Shown here: in pieces, positions 19,073-31,843 of the stretch
How the letters are laid out: every line of letters starts with the position of its first letter
Numbering within the stretch: the stretch's first letter is position 1
Assembly: GCA_015039365.1 (NCBI GenBank)
Contig: WION01000553.1
Span: 1 to 34,260, forward strand
DNA: 34,260 nucleotides
Origin: Amanita rubescens
Taxonomy: Eukaryota > Basidiomycota > Agaricomycetes > Agaricales > Amanitaceae
Direction: 5' to 3'
Notes under the pieces: model-generated
Databases searched by the model: none
What the model saw: the letters and a program-made list of their open reading frames with translations, nothing else
What the model was told of the DNA's origin: nothing
Program-made: the position numbers and the translations under genes

Positions 19073-21612
19073 TCAAAAGTCCCATAATGTACCCTTGAAA
19101 ACTTGGTTAGTTATACGGGATGGACGGAGAGTGAATCTATGCACAAATGCAGGAATACCAGCCTCCATGCAAGCCTCCATCATTTCCTGGTTTCCTTGCA
19201 AATTCGAAGTAATAAATACGACTTCTGCATTCCACTCCTCGTAGGCAGATTTAATCAACTCCATCGGGTCTGGTCGACCACCTAACATTCCAAGAATCAG
19301 AAAGATCAGAAATAAAGCAACCATTGATACTCACCCATCTTCTTCGAGTCCCACAATATACGGCGCTCGGGTTCTATGTGCTTATGGATGAGCTCTGATA
19401 TTATTGGTCCAAATGTCTTTTCTTGATTGGATCCTATCCATATCAGGTACCTATTGGGGTTGAGCACTGACGGGCGGCAATAAGACGATAGATCAACCGA
19501 CCAGTCGGGGCTCTGACGCGCACTGAGTGAATCGAAAATTAACCAAGGAGACAAAAGGCTCACCTGTATACATGATGACAGCGCTGCGCCTATTCCTGTT
19601 CCCGTACAAACTCGGATTCCCCGTTTATATATCGTTGTACTATTAGATACACCAGCAAACTGGGAATAATAGGTTGTTCGTCATTCGGCACCAAAACGAT
19701 GACGTGTGGCGTCTCACCTTGAGTTCCCGAGTCCAAATGTGCGTCGGCGGGTCATCGACGAGTCCCTTTGTAAAATCCCCCTGGACACCACATATAAGGT
19801 AATGTTCCTTGGAATCTTTCCCTTCCCTAGAAAAGAATTACAGCTAAACGGCGACAGCAGGGTTGATGTTGAAACCTACGAAATGATACCAAAAGCATGA
19901 TATTCCAAGAAACAACTTCGACTTATCCTTGCCAGCAGTCCCTGTTGCATCCCACGCTCAAATCGCAGAACTGCGACCTTGGGAGAAGGCTGTGATCATT
20001 GTAAGAATGACCCGAGAACTACGTCATTTAAAATACTTGCAATTTGGACTTGCACGGGGACCTTGCGGACGGTGAACCAAGGGATCAGGATACTTCATGC
20101 AGACATGTCATGAGCAAGCAGTAAAAAAGCAAAATTGGTAAATTTACAAGGTAGTCATGCAAAGTGCGAACCAGAACTGTTCTTGGGAGACAACCCTGGA
20201 AACACTGGGTTCCATAGATTGGGTAGTTGGATCGTAGTATTCTCCGAGAACTACGAAAATCCATGCTGCCACCAAAATTGTATCAAAAAAGAGATTGAGG
20301 ATCATTGAAAACCTTACTGAAGAACAAGGCGATCCTGATAGAAGTAGTATGAGCGACATCCCGCGGCTACGAGGTAAGCGAACTGACCATCCCACAAATC
20401 TGTGGTGTCTCTCGAACACACTTGACAGGAGCATCAGCGTCAATGCAGCCCCAATTGACCGAAGGTGCACGTACTTATGATGGGTGTTCCTCACCCACGG
20501 AAGCGCGGCAATAATAGTTATTCCAATAGATATGCATGTGAAAACTCCAGTGACTAGCACTGAAGCGTAGTGCTTCCCGTGATTAATAAATATGTAAAAC
20601 AAACGGTAAATAAGCCAGAAGAAACCGGATGTTGCGCAGCCTGAATGGATCCCGCCAAGGTGTTGTAGAATCGAAGTACATGCCAATCTAAATTTCAAAG
20701 GTGGCCACTGAAAGAGGGATTTATTTAGCATTTTGTCAACTGCAGAAAGGAAACAAGGTACCTTGCAAAAGAATGTGTTTACCATGAGATATAGCAGCCG
20801 TCCGAAGAGCTCGTTCCTGACGAGAATTGCAACCAGAATGTTCCCAAGGACAAACGCGCCTGCATGACTTTGGGCGTATGTCCATCTGCCGGTCATAGCT
20901 GACAGGAGTGCGATGGCATTCCAAGCCACCGTGAATACAAAAAATTTCCTACGATGCATGATTAAGCATTACTGGGGTGGATGCAAAGCGCTGACGCGCG
21001 ACATACCGGTACGTGTTGAACCACAATTGGAAACGAATCCATCGACTCGCCGGTTTCTTTGGTGGCAGTATCTTCGGCACGCCTGCTGCCGATATCACAG
21101 ACCTTCTCGAGACCTTGCTAACAGGCCGTGAACCTACTATGCGCGAGTTCCTCGCGGAAGGAAAACGCGTCGCCGCAGTCACGTAAGTTGCGAATGAATC
21201 GACTGAATCGAGGGATGACGTCGACGATGACCGGGAAATAGGCAACGGCAGCACTATGGAGACCATACGTGATCCACGTAGCGGTGCCAGTCCCTTTTCT
21301 GCGGCGTCTACAGATAGGGATGCCATTCCAGTCGGGTGCGGAGATAATATAGGGAAGCGATATGTCACAGCGGGGAGAGGGTGCTTTGAATAGAGTACCG
21401 TCGCCAGACGCGGTTATATTTGAGGAGCCTTTTGTTCTGTTGTTGGAAGAGCAGACAAAGATAAGCGGGATAGATGGCACTAGGAAAGCTTTGTGCCACA
21501 CGATTCGTGCATGGCCCTGCCTTTGACTGCGGAACCTGAAAGCTTTGATGCAGATGTTGATGCAGATGGCCAAACCTTGCAGCAAGGTGGTGACTGCCAG
21601 TGACTGCCGCAT
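19073..21612 (-). CDS. TmpA-like integral membrane protein with reductase-type C-terminal domain
   Basis: About fourteen exons, roughly 600 residues, ATG at 21612, stop at 19073. The N-terminal part includes RRRKGTGTATWITYGLHSAA and a membrane core with several helices (KFFVFTVAWNAIALLSAM, GAFVLGNILVAILVRNELF, GGIHSGCATSGFFWLIYRLF, ILVAAWIFVVLGEYYDP). The C-terminal half resembles a ferredoxin-reductase/NAD-binding module: VAVLRFERGMQQGLLARISRS, EYHAFGII, HYLICGVQGDFTKGL, GIRVCTGTGIGAAL, YLIWIGSNQ and EVVFITSNLQGNQEMMEA to GTLWDF. Similar sequence occurs in Aspergillus TmpA (conidiation) and in NRPS-like enzymes; substrate unknown. The intron at 19990-20040 has a GC donor, and one exon (19502-19512) is only 11 nt. 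Confidence 0.72.
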
Positions 21613-22595
21613 TGCATCAGAGAGGCTGGGGTGTAAAAATAGCCACTATGGATCTAAAATTGGACCAGGGAAAGTTTAAAAAATACCAGTTCTCCTTTTG
21701 ATTGGGCCGCGTGTAGAACGTGCTTGCGTCCAGACATTCAGGCACGGGTATACTTAAAAGCGGACTGTAAGCTTGTAATCCGTACCATAAAGTACTCGGA
21801 CTTACAACAACCTACTGCACGAACACAAATATCATGCTTATCATAAACGGTCGACAGGGACCCAGTATGCGTATAGTGCGCTCAATATTATTTATGCTCC
21901 TGATAGCGCGTTGATAGGAGTAGGCATGGTCATCTAGTCAACACTCTCACCGTTGTTTGGAGTTACGAAATGTAGTCGTAGAAGAATCCAAAAGTTAGAT
22001 GCCATATTAATACTACGGCTTTGGCCGGTGCCGTCGTGCTCGGCAGTGGAAGCTGCCAACGTTGCAAGGTCAGCGTGTGATGCAAGACTTGGGAACAAGA
22101 GTTGCGCGATGACCAGGTGCATCGACAAAATGGAAGCGAATCAGGGGCACGAGAGGATCTTCGCGCAATTGTGCGGGGCAAAACCTGGCAAAACGCATCC
22201 AATGGTAGCAAGCAAAGCTTTGTAAGCATACACTCCAGGATAAAGCCATACTGCTTACCTTGTTCACGTTATGCTTGGGATTCGGAACACGGGCGGAGCA
22301 ACTTTAACGTAACCAAACATCTTCTTGCTCATAACGAATTCCCTTCCATGAGAGTCGAGACGAAACATGCAGTTCAATGACGCGCGACAAGGTTAGCATT
22401 TAGGGAAGATTTACTACCACTGTCAGGTGTCTCATCACATCCCACTGACGTCTCCTTGGCAAACCCCATATTCAGCAGACTTCTCTGCGAACACTGATAA
22501 AAGGCGTTAACGAGCAACTCAGCAATTTGTCATTTCAGTTCCCTCGTTCCCACGAGTGTCGCATACGAAATTTGTGTGCGATTGACCTCCCTCTC
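21613..22595. other. Intergenic between divergent TmpA-like and CPA2 genes, 983 bases
   Basis: No gene supported. ORFs of up to about 90 codons exist on both strands near 21950-22230 but have no motif, no intron pattern and no recognisable homology, and they overlap each other. The stretch must contain both promoters. I looked for an arginine attenuator-type leader ORF upstream of CPA2 and for GCN4-type TGACTCA sites close to the start, and saw neither. Confidence 0.4.
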
Positions 22596-25500
22596 ATGAG
22601 TCTATTCAGGCTCCAGCCTGTACGGGCTATTCGCTGTGTACGATCCTTTCATTACTCGCACATATCACGTCTTGCTCTTCGTCCCTCCAATGTTCTTCGC
22701 GCCATAGCTGCTCCTGCTGTCGGCTCCTACGTGCCCAAGGAGGGTGAACATGTTCTCAACACTCCCTCAGATGTTGCACGAAAAATTTCCGCCAATGTTT
22801 TACCAAAATTGCCCAGACCCGATGTCCGTAAGGTCGTCGTCGTCGGAAGTGGTGGTCTCAGCATTGGTCAAGCTGGCGAATTTGATTACTCTGGTTCTCA
22901 AGCTCTCAAGGCATTGTCTGAGGAAGGCGTCCAGGCTGTTCTCATCAATCCCAATATTGCAACTTGGCAGACATCCCATCAACTGGCTTCAGAGGTCTAC
23001 TTCTTGCCGATTACCCCAGAATACGTCGCATATGTTTTGGAAAAAGAACGTCCTGACGGTATCCTGCTCACTTTCGGCGGACAAAGTGCACTCAACGTTG
23101 GCGTTGAACTCGACCGCATGGGTGTGTTAGATCGGTTAGGCGTGAAAGTGCTCGGAACCCCGATCCGCACTCTTGAAGTGTCAGAGGATCGGGATCTGTT
23201 CGTTCGAGCATTGAAAGGTTTTTTTTTCCGTTTAAATTTGGTTATTCAGTGCCACTGACATATTATTAGAAATTGATATTCCCGTGGCTCAATCAACGGC
23301 CGTTTCCACCGTCAACGATGCTCTCGAAGCTGCTGAACGCATTGGGTACCCTCTCATCGTTCGAGCTGCTTACACCCTGGGAGGTTTAGGCTCTGGTTTC
23401 GCCAACAACCCCGATGAACTGCGTGATTTGGCAGCGAAAGGTCTTAGTCTCAGTCCCCAGATCCTCGTCGAGCGTAGCATGAAAGGCTGGAAGGAACTCG
23501 AATACGAAGTCGTCCGTGACGGTGCTGATGTCAGTAGCGAGTCAAACTTACGTTTCCTTCCATTAACATAGCACCTCGCAGAATACGATTATCTGTTGCA
23601 ATATGGAAAACTTTGACCCCCTCGGCACGCATACAGGTGACTCTATCGTCGTGGCCCCTTCTCAAACCCTTCCGGATGATGAATACCACATGCTACGGAG
23701 CGCTGCTCTCAAAGTCATTCGTCATCTGGGCGTCGTCGGTGAATGTAACATTCAGTATGCACTCAACCCTGTTTCTCGGGAATATTGCGTTATTGAGGTC
23801 AATGCTCGGTAAGCACCGTATTTCCGTACCCTATTTTCGAGTACTCATCAATTTCTTTTTAGTTTAAGTCGCTCCAGGTATGACTGCGCTCTTGTTCAAC
23901 CGACTACTGCTCAACCATCCTGAAGTGCTTTGGCATCTAAAGCTACCGGTTATCCTCTCGCATACACTGCTGCTAAGATTGCTCTTGGTCATACCCTTCC
24001 GGAACTTCCTAACGCCGTCACAAAGACGACCACGGCATGTTTTGAACCTTCCCTAGATTATATTGTAACCAAGATACCCAAGTGGGACCTTGCCAAGTTC
24101 TCAAATGTCAATCGTGAAGTTGGGTCTGCCATGAAGTCTGTCGGAGAAGTTATGGCCATTGGACGCACTTTTGAGGAAAGTTTGCAAAAGGCTATTCGTC
24201 AGGTTGATCCCCGCTGGAAAGGTTTTGAGGCATACGTCGCTCCGGAAGACTTGGACAGGGCCCTTTCCCGTCCAACTGATATGCGGCTCTTCGCCATCGC
24301 CTATGCCATGTACAAGAAAAGCTACTCGGTGGACCAGGTTCATGACTTGACTAAAATAGACAAGGTTCGGTTCTGATTTAGCCAATCAACGACCGCACCA
24401 ACCCTTTCGCGCAGTGGTATCTTTACAAGATAGAAAATATCGTCAACACTCATCGCGAGCTTAAGGAAGCTGGGTCTATCGAGAACATTGAAGCTGAACT
24501 TATGCGCCGGTCGAAGAAAATGGGTTTCTCTGATGCCCAGATTGCCGACCTGGTCAATGCTTCTGAAGACGTCGTCCGGGCAGCCCGCAAAGTTCATGGT
24601 ATAACACCCTTCGTTAAGCGTATAGATACCCTTGCCGCAGAGTACCCGGCTCATACCAATTACCTGTACACCACATACAATGCATCAACGCACGACGTCA
24701 AGTTTGACGACAACGGTACAATGGTCCTCGGCAGCGGCGTGTACAGGATAGGGAGCTCAGTCGAATTCGATTGGTGTGCCGTGACCTGCGCTAGAAAGCT
24801 TAGAGACATGGGCAATAAGACGATTATGATCAACTACAACCCGGAAACCGTATCTACTGACTTTGACGAGGCTGATAGGCTATACTTTGAAGAACTTGGT
24901 TACGAACGTGTTATGGATATCTACGAGCTCGAAAACTCTCAAGGTGTTGTCGTCAGTGTCGGTGGTACGTTAATCTTTTGCGCAGCAGCAGCGTGGTTTA
25001 CGATGTCCTCTAGGTCAACTTCCACAGAATATTGCTCTTCGTCTCAAGCAGAACGGTGTCAAGGTCTTGGGCACAGATCCTGAACAGATCGACAACGCCG
25101 AAGACCGTCACAAGTTCTCCTCAGTCCTTGACAAGATTGGTGTTGACCAACCTGAGTGGACAGAGGCTACGAGCGTTGAAGCCGCCAAGGAGTTTGCGAA
25201 CAAGGTTGGGTGAGTATACGAGAGTAAAGTTTGTCCATGCGACCCATCCTGATACATCTAATCAGTTACCCGGTCCTCATCAGACCATCTTACGTGTTGT
25301 CTGGTGCTGCTATGAATGTTGTTTACGAGGAACCCGCACTCGAACACAACCTATCCGCTGCCGCATCCGTTTCACCACTTCACCCAGTAGTCGTGACAAA
25401 ATTCATTGATGGTGCACAGGAAATCGACGTTGACGCGGTTGCCCACGAAGGCAAACTTCTCATCCACGCCGTTTCCGAGCACATCGAAAATGCTGGTGTC

Positions 25501-26534
25501 CACTCTGGTGACGCTACACTGGTCTTACCACCCTACTCCCTTACGCCTACTGACATGGCTCGCCTCAAGAACATTGCTGAGAAAGTTGCCGCTGGCTTTG
25601 ACATATCCGGTCCTTTCAACATGCAAATCATCAAAAAACTAGCTACATCACCTGATGAAGAGCCTCAGCTCAGAGTCATCGAGTGTAATCTTCGTGCATC
25701 GCGGTCATTCCCCTTCGTGTCGAAAGTTCTTGGTCATAACTTTATCGAAGTCGCAACCAGCGCGATCACGGGACAAGATGTTCCAGAACCTGTTGACCCC
25801 ATGGAACAGAAGAGGGACTACACTTCAATCAAGGTGGCGCAGTTCTCATGGACTCGGCTCGGAGGCGCTGATCCGTTCCTGGGTGTTGGTGAGTCTTTAT
25901 ACAGTTTCGCACACATCGTCGCTAATGTGCGGATAGAAATGGCTAGTACTGGTGAAGTTGCAAGCTTTGGGAAAGATATATACGAGGCATACTGGGCATC
26001 CTTGCTCAGTACAACTGGATTCAAAATTCCCAAGGCAGGATCTGGTGTGTTGATCGGTGGCGACATTAGGAAACCCGAGATGGCCATCATCGCCAAGCAG
26101 CTGTCCAATCTAGGTTTCAAGCTCTATTGCTCGTCCCCTGTCGTCGAGGAGCATCTCAACGATATACCCTATGTAGCTGCGAAACGCATCTTATTCCCAA
26201 AAAATGATAAGCGCAAATTGCGTGAAGTCTTTGATGAATACAACATCCAGACCGTTATTAATCTTGCCAATGCTCGGGGTACGGATACTACCGATGAGGA
26301 TTATATAGCCCGCAGGTACGCCTTCTCGTCTTGCTTCCAAACAACATCTTATTATCATTATGTAGGAATGCCGTCGACTTTGGATACCCTCTGCTGAACA
26401 ACGCTAAGACTGCACTCCTGTTTGTGGAGAGCTTGGCTAGAAAGATGCCTGAAGGAGGACTCGATGGATACACAGAGGGTAAGATTCCTTCCGAAGTTCG
26501 TTCATGGCGGGAATTCGTCGGCTGGAGGGCATGA
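22596..26534 (+). CDS. CPA2: Carbamoyl-phosphate synthase, arginine-specific large chain
   Basis: Ten exons, about 1,150 residues, matching the usual length of the ammonia-using large chain. The first ATG in frame is 22596; the roughly 45 residues after it are Arg/Ser-rich ([20 protein letters not shown]), as for mitochondrial import. Two ATP-grasp halves follow: [55 protein letters not shown] and IEVNAR; then [49 protein letters not shown] and [16 protein letters not shown]-terminal allosteric (MGS-like) domain carries LSTTGFKIP and [10 protein letters not shown]. With the small chain it makes carbamoyl phosphate for arginine synthesis. One exon (23863-23877) is 15 nt. All nine introns have GT/AG ends. 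Confidence 0.95.
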
Positions 26535-26708
26535 AGAAAAGGATGAATCCATCTATCTTGTTTGTTTAATTCCTATCTAGTATCAAAAAAAGGAGCATAT
26601 AGACTCCATGTATTGTACCATTATCCAAGATATAGACGAATCTTTCTTGATCACTTGTCCTTAAGAGCAATGTTCCCGCTTTGATTGTGATCCTCGTCGA
26701 GTAGGGTA

Positions 26709-28399
26709 TTAAACTAATAAATCTTCAGCTGTGCATAGCTCATCTAACGGAAGTTCCGACGCAGTGCCAGACCGTGAAAGATCTGCATAACTGTACGAGC
26801 GGTCGACGGCAAATTTCTTTGCGACGTTAGGGTCGAGCTTATCTTGAACGGCGTCAGCCACCAGTCGCCCGATAACCGGCAGGAACTTGAATTAGCAAGG
26901 CACAAATGATACATTTTCTAGTCAGCTGCTCTGCAGATGAGACCAACGGCTTGGTCTTACCTTGTAGGCATGACCGCTGCCGCCTGTAGCAAGAATTAGA
27001 CCGTTATCGCCGGGATACCGGCCTAGGATCCAGTCAGCGTCGGGAGTGTCATTGTACCTGTATTAAAAAATCCCGAAAGATCACAGGACGAATAAGTACC
27101 GTCGTCAGAATTTCTTTTCGGCACAAGGGAAGAAATAATTGAAACGATGACGCGCCAGCAGAGTCTTGTGCCCATGAAGGGCTTGTCGGCAAGATCCGGA
27201 TAAATTTCTCGAAGATATGTTCTTAACAATTGAAGCTCGCGTTTTGGAATGGCCAATCCACGAACTGGGTCCGTAACTACGGTACGCGGGGTGGATATCT
27301 CTGTATCATGTCCTTCGATATTTACACTATGTGTGTACCCAAATTTGTGTATCGCGATTTTGACCACACGCTCCTTTGTAGGCTGTGTGGGAGTAGTTTC
27401 ATACGTGTGTCTGGTGGGCCAGGAAAGAATGCATACCGGAAAAATGTAGAAACCAGTTGATAGATCCAAAAGAGTGGGACAGTCCTTGTATGCCAACGCT
27501 TCTTTCTCCGTTAGCTGAATCATGGCAATACACTGCCTAATTGATCGCGCAAAGGTTGTTGGCTGCAAGCTCCGGGTAATGTGTGGCTCTAAACTTACCC
27601 TGTGGCAAGGCATCTTTTCTCAAGCCCGAGCTCAGGGAAGGTAGAAGCCGTCCAAGAGCCTAACGAGAGGATGACCAATGCCGCTTCGTACGTGCTACCA
27701 TCAGAACACCTGACCCCCACCGTACGATCGTTTTTGCGGAGGAGACCAGAGACAGTTTTCCCTGAGATGAATTTGCCCTTAAGGACTTTAACTTTCTCGA
27801 TCATGAGTGTCAACCCCTGGCTGGCATTCGCCCAGCCACCGTCGTAGTTAACGTAACCCTTCTGGTTCTCAAACGATGCGGTGTGGACGGCGTCTGGAAA
27901 TATAGCTCGAATAGCGTCCGCCCCATTGAGCTCGGTAACGCGAGTTCCAAGTGCTACATCATTCTTGTACGATTCTTCCAAGTAAACTTTGCCAGCTCCT
28001 CCAACAGAGCATAAGTTGATCAAACCGGATCTTATCAAGAACAAACAATTTAGCGAACCTGAGCCAATTGAACGTGTACTTTACTCATGATACGTATCCC
28101 GCCATTCGTTTTGATCCTTCCAAGAGCGTATAGCGTCTCGACCGAGTTCCGCGTAGAATTTGTCAGAATAGGAGGATCGAACGACTGATTTTTCCCTGTA
28201 TCAATGGACATGATTGGACAATAAAATGGTAGTACTAACTCCGGTTAATATCATTACTTGCCGCATCTCTAGCAGGAAGTGTCTCGGATCGTTCGATGAT
28301 AGAAACATCGGTGAATCCCCTCTTGAGCAAGTGGTACGCGGCGGACACCCCAAAGCAGCCTGCGCCAATTATGATTATTCGGTCTTCCGGAAGGATCAT
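26709..28399 (-). CDS. FAD-dependent amine/amino-acid oxidase (sarcosine/saccharopine/fructosyl-amino-acid oxidase type)
   Basis: Seven exons, about 430 residues. The N-terminus has the FAD Rossmann motif IIIIGAGCFGVSAAYHLLKRG followed by the acidic residue in VSIIERS, then INRIVRSSYSD, GYVNYDGGWANA, LVILSLGSWT, and the C-terminal FMGTRLCW, YNDTPDADWILGRYP, LILATGGSGHAYKFLPVIG. These mark the monomeric sarcosine oxidase/amadoriase family, which oxidises secondary amines to imines with release of peroxide; covalent flavin through a Cys is usual. The exact substrate (saccharopine, pipecolate, fructosyl amino acids) is not decidable. No peroxisomal SKL end is seen (DLLV). The intron at 27058-27155 is unusually long (98) and fits only with a GC donor (GCGCGT). 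Confidence 0.78.
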
Positions 28400-28624
28400 G
28401 GTGGGAGTAATGATAACGGAATGCTCGTAGTAGAGTTTGTGGAAGGTGTAACCACAACCTACTTTCGCGGATGCATTTTAAATTTATTCATTGTTAGGGC
28501 AATTGATAAGCTGGAAAGCAAAAATACATTCATAGCCTAATCTAAGGTTCCTAGTCTACATAATATATATATATCCAATGAATGATCGTTATTTAGGAAA
28601 TGCCAGTCTAAAGTACAGGGGTAT

Positions 28625-31153
28625 CTAAGACCACATATTAACGATTACAGATTGCAAATTTCCGTCGCGGATTGACTCATGAATGCGTGATACGTGTTGT
28701 CCAGGGGTGACATCTTCGATGCCGAGACCATTCTCAAAGCCGTGGAGGTTCTCTATTCCATGCATCTTGATACCCAGCGTGACCCTGACGAATTCATAGA
28801 TCGGACGGGTCTTGTTCAGATAAGAAGCTGCAGGAGCGGGCCCGCGAACACCAGTTAGGTATTCGGTCTGCAACTGCTTTAAGAAGGAAGAAGCCCGAGA
28901 GGCGACACGTGAGCGGAACTTGGGGATAGAGGTCATTAATGCTGCTGCCGTCTCGCTATTCTCCACATCAGACCCAGTTAGGAAGTCGACGAGTGCAGGT
29001 GTGCTAGAGGCCGCAACTTTCTGCATACGCTCGACAGCATCCATGGTGCTGGTGCTTTCGACTGTTGCCGCCATCACCTTGATGACTCTGGATAGTAATA
29101 CTGACGTCTCGCTTTCGGTCAAAACGTGGCCGAACGCATCGCTCAACTCCTGAGATGCGATCTTCTTCAGTTCGACCGCAAACTCGGTCTGCAAGGCACG
29201 GAGATCATATGCCTGGCAAAGCATGTAGATGTGCGAAGCAATCAATATGGATAGAATCTCGAGTGAGTTCAACGTCTGGCGAGCTGAAATCAATGCCAGT
29301 GAGCTGAAATAGGATGTAAGATTAGAAGGTCATAAAGAAATGACATCTACATACTTGACGGACTGATTGTGCATCTCTGCGGATTGAATATGTGTCGATA
29401 CTGGGTTGGCAAGATAGCCGAGCTCCGCCACGTATGCCGCAGAAGCAATATCGATAGCCTTTCCGTGGTAGTTAAGCGATGGGTCTGTCGCCGCAAGGGA
29501 TGGGGGCAGACCGCGGTTCATTGCAGGATTGATGAGTTCAGCCAGTTGAGCAAACGTGATCTTGCCCAAGTGATGAAGGCCAAGGCGTGTCTTCTCCATG
29601 GCATTGCTAATGGCCATAGCTTGGAAGTTGCCACCGTGGTGAACTTCGCCAGTTTCGCCATCGAATAATGGGTTGTCGGTAGCTAGTCATGAAGTTAGTC
29701 ACGCGACCCTACTGAGCTGATGCAATGCATACATGTATTGCATTCCCGGGTAATGGTCTTCAATGATTCGAGCAGATCTTCGACCTGTGGCCCGATGAAT
29801 TGTGGGGCCGTCCGCAGAGAATAACGATCTTGGCGGAGGGTGCCCTCATCTTCTTTGATAGTCAACTCTTCCTCTTGAGTGACAGCAAACTTGCTTCCCT
29901 CAAGCAAGTCCCACATAATCTTGGCCGCTTCGATCTAGCATCGGACAATTAGGAAACGAAATGCCACTTATGGCAATGCGAGCTTACCTGACCGGGGTGA
30001 GGCCGGGCTACTTCGCCGATGAATTTGTGATAATTCAACCGGGTGCCTTTAAGGGCTTCAGTGCTCATGGCAGTTACTACTTGGGTAAGGAGTGCGAGAT
30101 GCACAGCATCATTCAGAGCCAGAGAAGCAACTGAGGCTGAAAAGGCAGTGCCGTTAAGGATACCAAGGTGCTCCTTAGACGCCAAAGAAATGGGGGTGAT
30201 GTTATGTGCTTCAAGCGCTTTGCGTGAGGGAACAATCTGGCGGCCACCGAATACGCGGGGACCGTCAAACACCCTGATTGCAGGGTTACCGATAAGTGTG
30301 CCAGCAATATAAGACAGGGGAGAGAGGTCTGTGGGGTGAATTAAGCTACTCGCTTGCTAAGCGTGTGGGAAGAACTTACCTCCGGATGCGGAAATGCTGC
30401 CCCTCAAGGGGACCAATGGAGTAACATTGGCGCTAAGGAGTTCGTTCATTTTTTCAATCAATTGGGGGCGAACGCCAGAGTGTCCCCGAATGAGGGAGTT
30501 CATGCGTATCAAGATGGCGCCTTTGACCCAAGATTCCGGCATGCTGGTTGAAGCCAATGGATCAAGGAGCGGGAGAACCTCAAGGGGTTCAGAAGTGGAA
30601 GGAAGGACACCGCTGGGCTGGTGCTGCAATAAAGCATTACCAAGGAGCAGTGGTTGGTCGGTACGCGTGTCTGCGCTACCACCAAAGCCAGTTGATACAC
30701 CGTATATGCTGATCCCGCCATCTATTTTGTCAGTGACGACCTTCCGGCTCTTGTCAAGTCTGTCTATGACTTCGGGAGATTTATCGAGAGAAACCGACGC
30801 ATGATATCTTGATGCAGCTGTCACAGCGGCGATGGAGAGGTTATATCCGTCGACAACAATGGATTTCCCGTTCCTGTCAGAACATTGTTAGCCGAAGAGA
30901 AAGGTACGTTTAAATTAATAGCCTACTTATAGCCTTCGAGCTCTCTAAAAGACTCGATGAACGACTGAAGAAGAGGAGTCTTGGAGACCGAAGGAGTCTG
31001 GCCAGGTTTGAATCCGTTGAGGGTGACCGTCCTTAAGAACTTGATCTCCGGGGTTGCATTGAGCTTCACCGAACCCTCTGCAAGAGGACCAGCGATAGAA
31101 GAGCGCCTTTGGTAGGTGCGAGTCTCGGATGCGGAACCTGAGAGAATAGTCAT
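28625..31153 (-). CDS. PAL: Phenylalanine (tyrosine) ammonia-lyase
   Basis: Six exons, about 750 residues, start ATG at 31153. The MIO-forming Ala-Ser-Gly triplet is intact (codons 30389-30381) in SASG followed, across a 51-base intron, by [10 protein letters not shown]. Other family segments: [79 protein letters not shown] and [15 protein letters not shown]. The enzyme converts phenylalanine to trans-cinnamate and ammonia; in basidiomycetes it serves catabolism and aromatic secondary metabolism, usually in the cytosol. A palindromic GGTATATATACC about 50 bases upstream (31203-31214) could be its TATA box. Introns are all GT/AG. Confidence 0.95.
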
Positions 31154-31843
31154 TGTCGAGTAGGGGAAGCTGAGCAGTGAAGAATATGGAAAAGCATAGA
31201 CGGTATATATACCAGTACAAAGCCATCAGCGGTATGAGCGTCATCTGAGATCCTGTTACGTTTTACGGTACCTTCGGCTTCGGATTGTCTGTGCCTTCCT
31301 TTTCGGGAATGCACCGCTACCCGGTCTTTTTGACCTTTCGTATCGCACGTTGTCCCGACCGAATTCTTCGTTTCGGTGTCTGCGTCAACCCCATAAACCA
31401 GCTTCTTCGGGATTCGAGTCTGAACTCAATCCCCATTGGCTTTTCATTCATTAGCACATGTGATGCCATACAAACGATTCGCTCTTTACTAATATATTTT
31501 AGACATAACCCTGTGTTTCAACGTTGTTTGGACTTACTACCCGTCGCATTAATCATCCATTACATTGCTAATGCTTAATCTCAAGCCACGAGTAATATTG
31601 ATGAATGGCGTTCTCAACTAAGATGACCTGGTATCAATTCTTCTGTGATCTCCCAACGTTGGCTATTATTTTTAGGATGCTGTTCAGTAGAGTTAGAGGG
31701 GCTATGGCTGTTGAGAAGAGGAGTGTAATCGCCGTTGGCCAACTGGAAATTCCGGCCGTTTTCCCACGTTTCGATCAGTCTCACAACTCCCATGGCAGTG
31801 TAAATATACAAGAAATACTACTTTGAACCAGAATTTGATCGTC
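31154..31843. other. Divergent intergenic region PAL / FCF1, 690 bases
   Basis: No gene supported. It carries the PAL promoter (TATATATA near 31204-31211) on the left and the FCF1 promoter and 5' UTR on the right. A 97-codon reading on plus (31285-31578) and a 65-codon one on minus (31614-31811) have no recognisable features. Confidence 0.4.

Noticed and set aside
21953..22225. 90-codon plus-strand reading between the TmpA-like gene and CPA2
   Set aside because: No motif or splice pattern, and an equally long unrelated reading overlaps it on the other strand.
22400..22595. Arginine attenuator leader peptide upstream of CPA2
   Set aside because: That leader is known for the small-chain gene, and no matching short ORF is visible here; the in-frame extension to 22527 starts with TTG, not ATG.
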